The notes under the pieces: model-generated
What the model was told of the DNA's origin: nothing
What the model saw: only the letters and a program-made list of their open reading frames with translations
Database searches by the model: none
Translations under genes and position numbers: made by a program
Part shown: piece by piece, positions 63,018 through 64,000 of the stretch
How the letters are laid out: every line of letters starts with the position of its first letter
Position numbering within the stretch: position 1 is the first letter of the stretch
From: Desulfosarcina alkanivorans
Lineage (GTDB): Bacteria > Desulfobacterota > Desulfobacteria > Desulfobacterales > Desulfosarcinaceae
Length of the DNA: 64,000 nt
Reading direction: 5' to 3'
Assembly (NCBI RefSeq): GCF_009688945.1
Contig: NZ_AP021874.1
Location: 1,116,001-1,180,000 of the forward strand

Positions 63018-64000
63018 TCATCTGGCCCCTGCCCCCCCATACACCCGCTGCCGGGCCTTTGCCGCCGCTGCCAGCGGGGCCACCCGCTCGTCTATGTAGT
63101 CATAGACCCGGGCCCGGGCCTTGCCTCGGGCAGGCCGCAAAATCCGCCCGAGATACTGCATCACCCGCCCACTGAACCGGATGGGGGTGGCCATGAACAG
63201 GGTGGACAGATCCGGACAGTCGAAGCCTTCTCCGATCAGTTGGCCGGTGGCAATAAGGACCTTGACCCGCCCCTGGTTGAGACGGTCCAGCACCGTTTTC
63301 CGCGCCTCGTTGTTCAGGTCCCCGGTGAGCAGTTCCGAATGGACATCAAATTTATACCGCAGGATCCCCTGAAGGGTCTCGCAGTGTTTTTTCCGATCGG
63401 AAAGCACCAGGCAGATTCCTTTGCCGGAGCGCACCTCTTTTTCCACATCCGATGCGATCAGCCGGTTGCGATCGTCATCGGCGGTCAACTCGGAAAGCAT
63501 GCGCGAGTAATCATTGACCGGGTCGAAGTAGGGTTCAAAGTCAGTCGTCCGGACAACGATGTCAGCCTTTAGAATATGGCCCTTTTCTTCCAGCCCGGCC
63601 TTGTCCACTTCGTGGTGGACATCCCCGAGATGCCAGAAAATGAGTTTGGAGAGCTTGTCCCGCCGCCATGGGGTGGCCGACAGGCCCAGCATATAGTGAC
63701 AGTCAAAGGCCGTCACCGCCTCGGTGAAGGTCCGACTGGGGGCCCGGTGGCATTCATCGACGACGATGTGGCCCGTGTGGGGTGCGACCTGGTCCGTGAC
63801 CCGGTAAAGGGATTGAACCAGCGCCACGGTAATCCGGTCGCCGATTTTTTTCTTTCCGGCACCGATCAGGCCCACCTGGTCAGACGGGATCCCCAGAAAC
63901 TGCTCGATACGCCGGATCCACTGAAAGGCCAGATCCTTGGTGTGAACCACCACAACGGCCGGTTGACGCCGCCGGGCAATCAGATGGAGTCCCATAACGG
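63018..64000 (-). CDS. SF2 DEAD/DEAH helicase, partial (runs off window)
   Basis: The 5' end is outside the window; the visible 327 codons are the C-terminal part. Motifs: Ia (AVVVVHTKDLAFQW), II (HIVVDECHRAPS), III (MLGLSATPWRRDKL), IV-V (ICLVLSDRKKHCETL; VLIATGQLIGEGFDCPDLST) and VI (MQYLGRILRPARGKARARV). The Walker A lysine motif lies upstream, beyond base 64000. It is the restriction-helicase/UvrB-like SF2 branch; such proteins often belong to DNA repair or phage-defence modules, but context is cut off. Confidence 0.9.
   Translation of the reverse strand, partial: VMGLHLIARRRQPAVVVVHTKDLAFQWIRRIEQFLGIPSDQVGLIGAGKKKIGDRITVALVQSLYRVTDQVAPHTGHIVVDECHRAPSRTFTEAVTAFDCHYMLGLSATPWRRDKLSKLIFWHLGDVHHEVDKAGLEEKGHILKADIVVRTTDFEPYFDPVNDYSRMLSELTADDDRNRLIASDVEKEVRSGKGICLVLSDRKKHCETLQGILRYKFDVHSELLTGDLNNEARKTVLDRLNQGRVKVLIATGQLIGEGFDCPDLSTLFMATPIRFSGRVMQYLGRILRPARGKARARVYDYIDERVAPLAAAAKARQRVYGGAGAR

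Overview
The window looks like a chromosomal segment of a Gram-negative, strictly anaerobic-type deltaproteobacterium (Desulfobacterota, Desulfosarcina/Desulfobacter-like). This is inferred from gene content: an NtrC-family activator, many REC-domain signalling proteins, outer-membrane and LolA-type proteins, a radical SAM PflA-type enzyme, the ACT plus UPF0210 pair, and insertion sequences of types common in that group. No taxonomic marker such as rRNA is present and I saw no tRNA, rRNA or CRISPR array.

Layout. Bases 1-14000 are an accessory, comparatively AT-rich island built on the wreck of a polysaccharide locus: a broken rfbA (two indels and a nonsense codon), an intact-looking rfbB and a MarR-like EPS-locus regulator. 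These are followed by a pile-up of insertion sequences: an ISL3 remnant, a decayed IS3/IS481-like transposase, a decayed IS1595 element, an apparently intact IS4 element, an IS200/IS605 element and an ISNCY-type element. The IS4 and IS200/IS605 elements are both inserted in the same older IS4-family transposase gene, whose three pieces can be rejoined in frame. Between the remnants lie two exported proteins, one with an STN domain and five 33-residue tandem repeats.

From about 14 kb onward the sequence is GC-rich and densely coding. 14-20 kb: a ComEA-like HhH protein, an NtrC-type activator, a lone receiver protein, a small FlgC-like protein and a DUF4015-type glycoside hydrolase. 20.4-23.9 kb: a MerR / acyl-CoA dehydrogenase / metallo-beta-lactamase-fold operon enclosed by two long inverted repeats. 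24-32 kb: a TerB-DnaJ co-chaperone, then a probable seven-gene envelope operon (two coiled-coil membrane-anchored proteins, a LolA-like protein, two FtsX/LolCE-type permeases, their ATPase and an outer-membrane barrel protein).

32-39 kb holds the most interesting unit: a cytosolic SPFH protein with three C-terminal zinc ribbons, a double zinc-ribbon protein that seems to start at an ATT codon overlapping the previous stop, a membrane-anchored SPFH/prohibitin-like protein, and a 1137-residue protein with two AAA+ modules and a Lon-type Ser/Lys protease domain. I read these as a candidate membrane-associated proteolytic quality-control system.

39-47 kb (minus strand): an amidohydrolase, a Nudix hydrolase and a five-gene signalling operon (hybrid sensor kinase, REC-HD-GYP, HDOD, two response regulators). 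47-64 kb: housekeeping and transport genes including a CNNM/CBS protein, transglutaminase-like protein, GT4 glycosyltransferase, ferritin-like protein, NAD synthetase, DHH-CBS phosphoesterase, ACT plus UPF0210 pair, an ABC-2 exporter, a TrkA-type K+ channel, a radical SAM enzyme, a periplasmic cyclophilin and a helicase running off the end. Several families of intergenic repeats are dispersed through the core, twice supplying the stop codon of the upstream gene.
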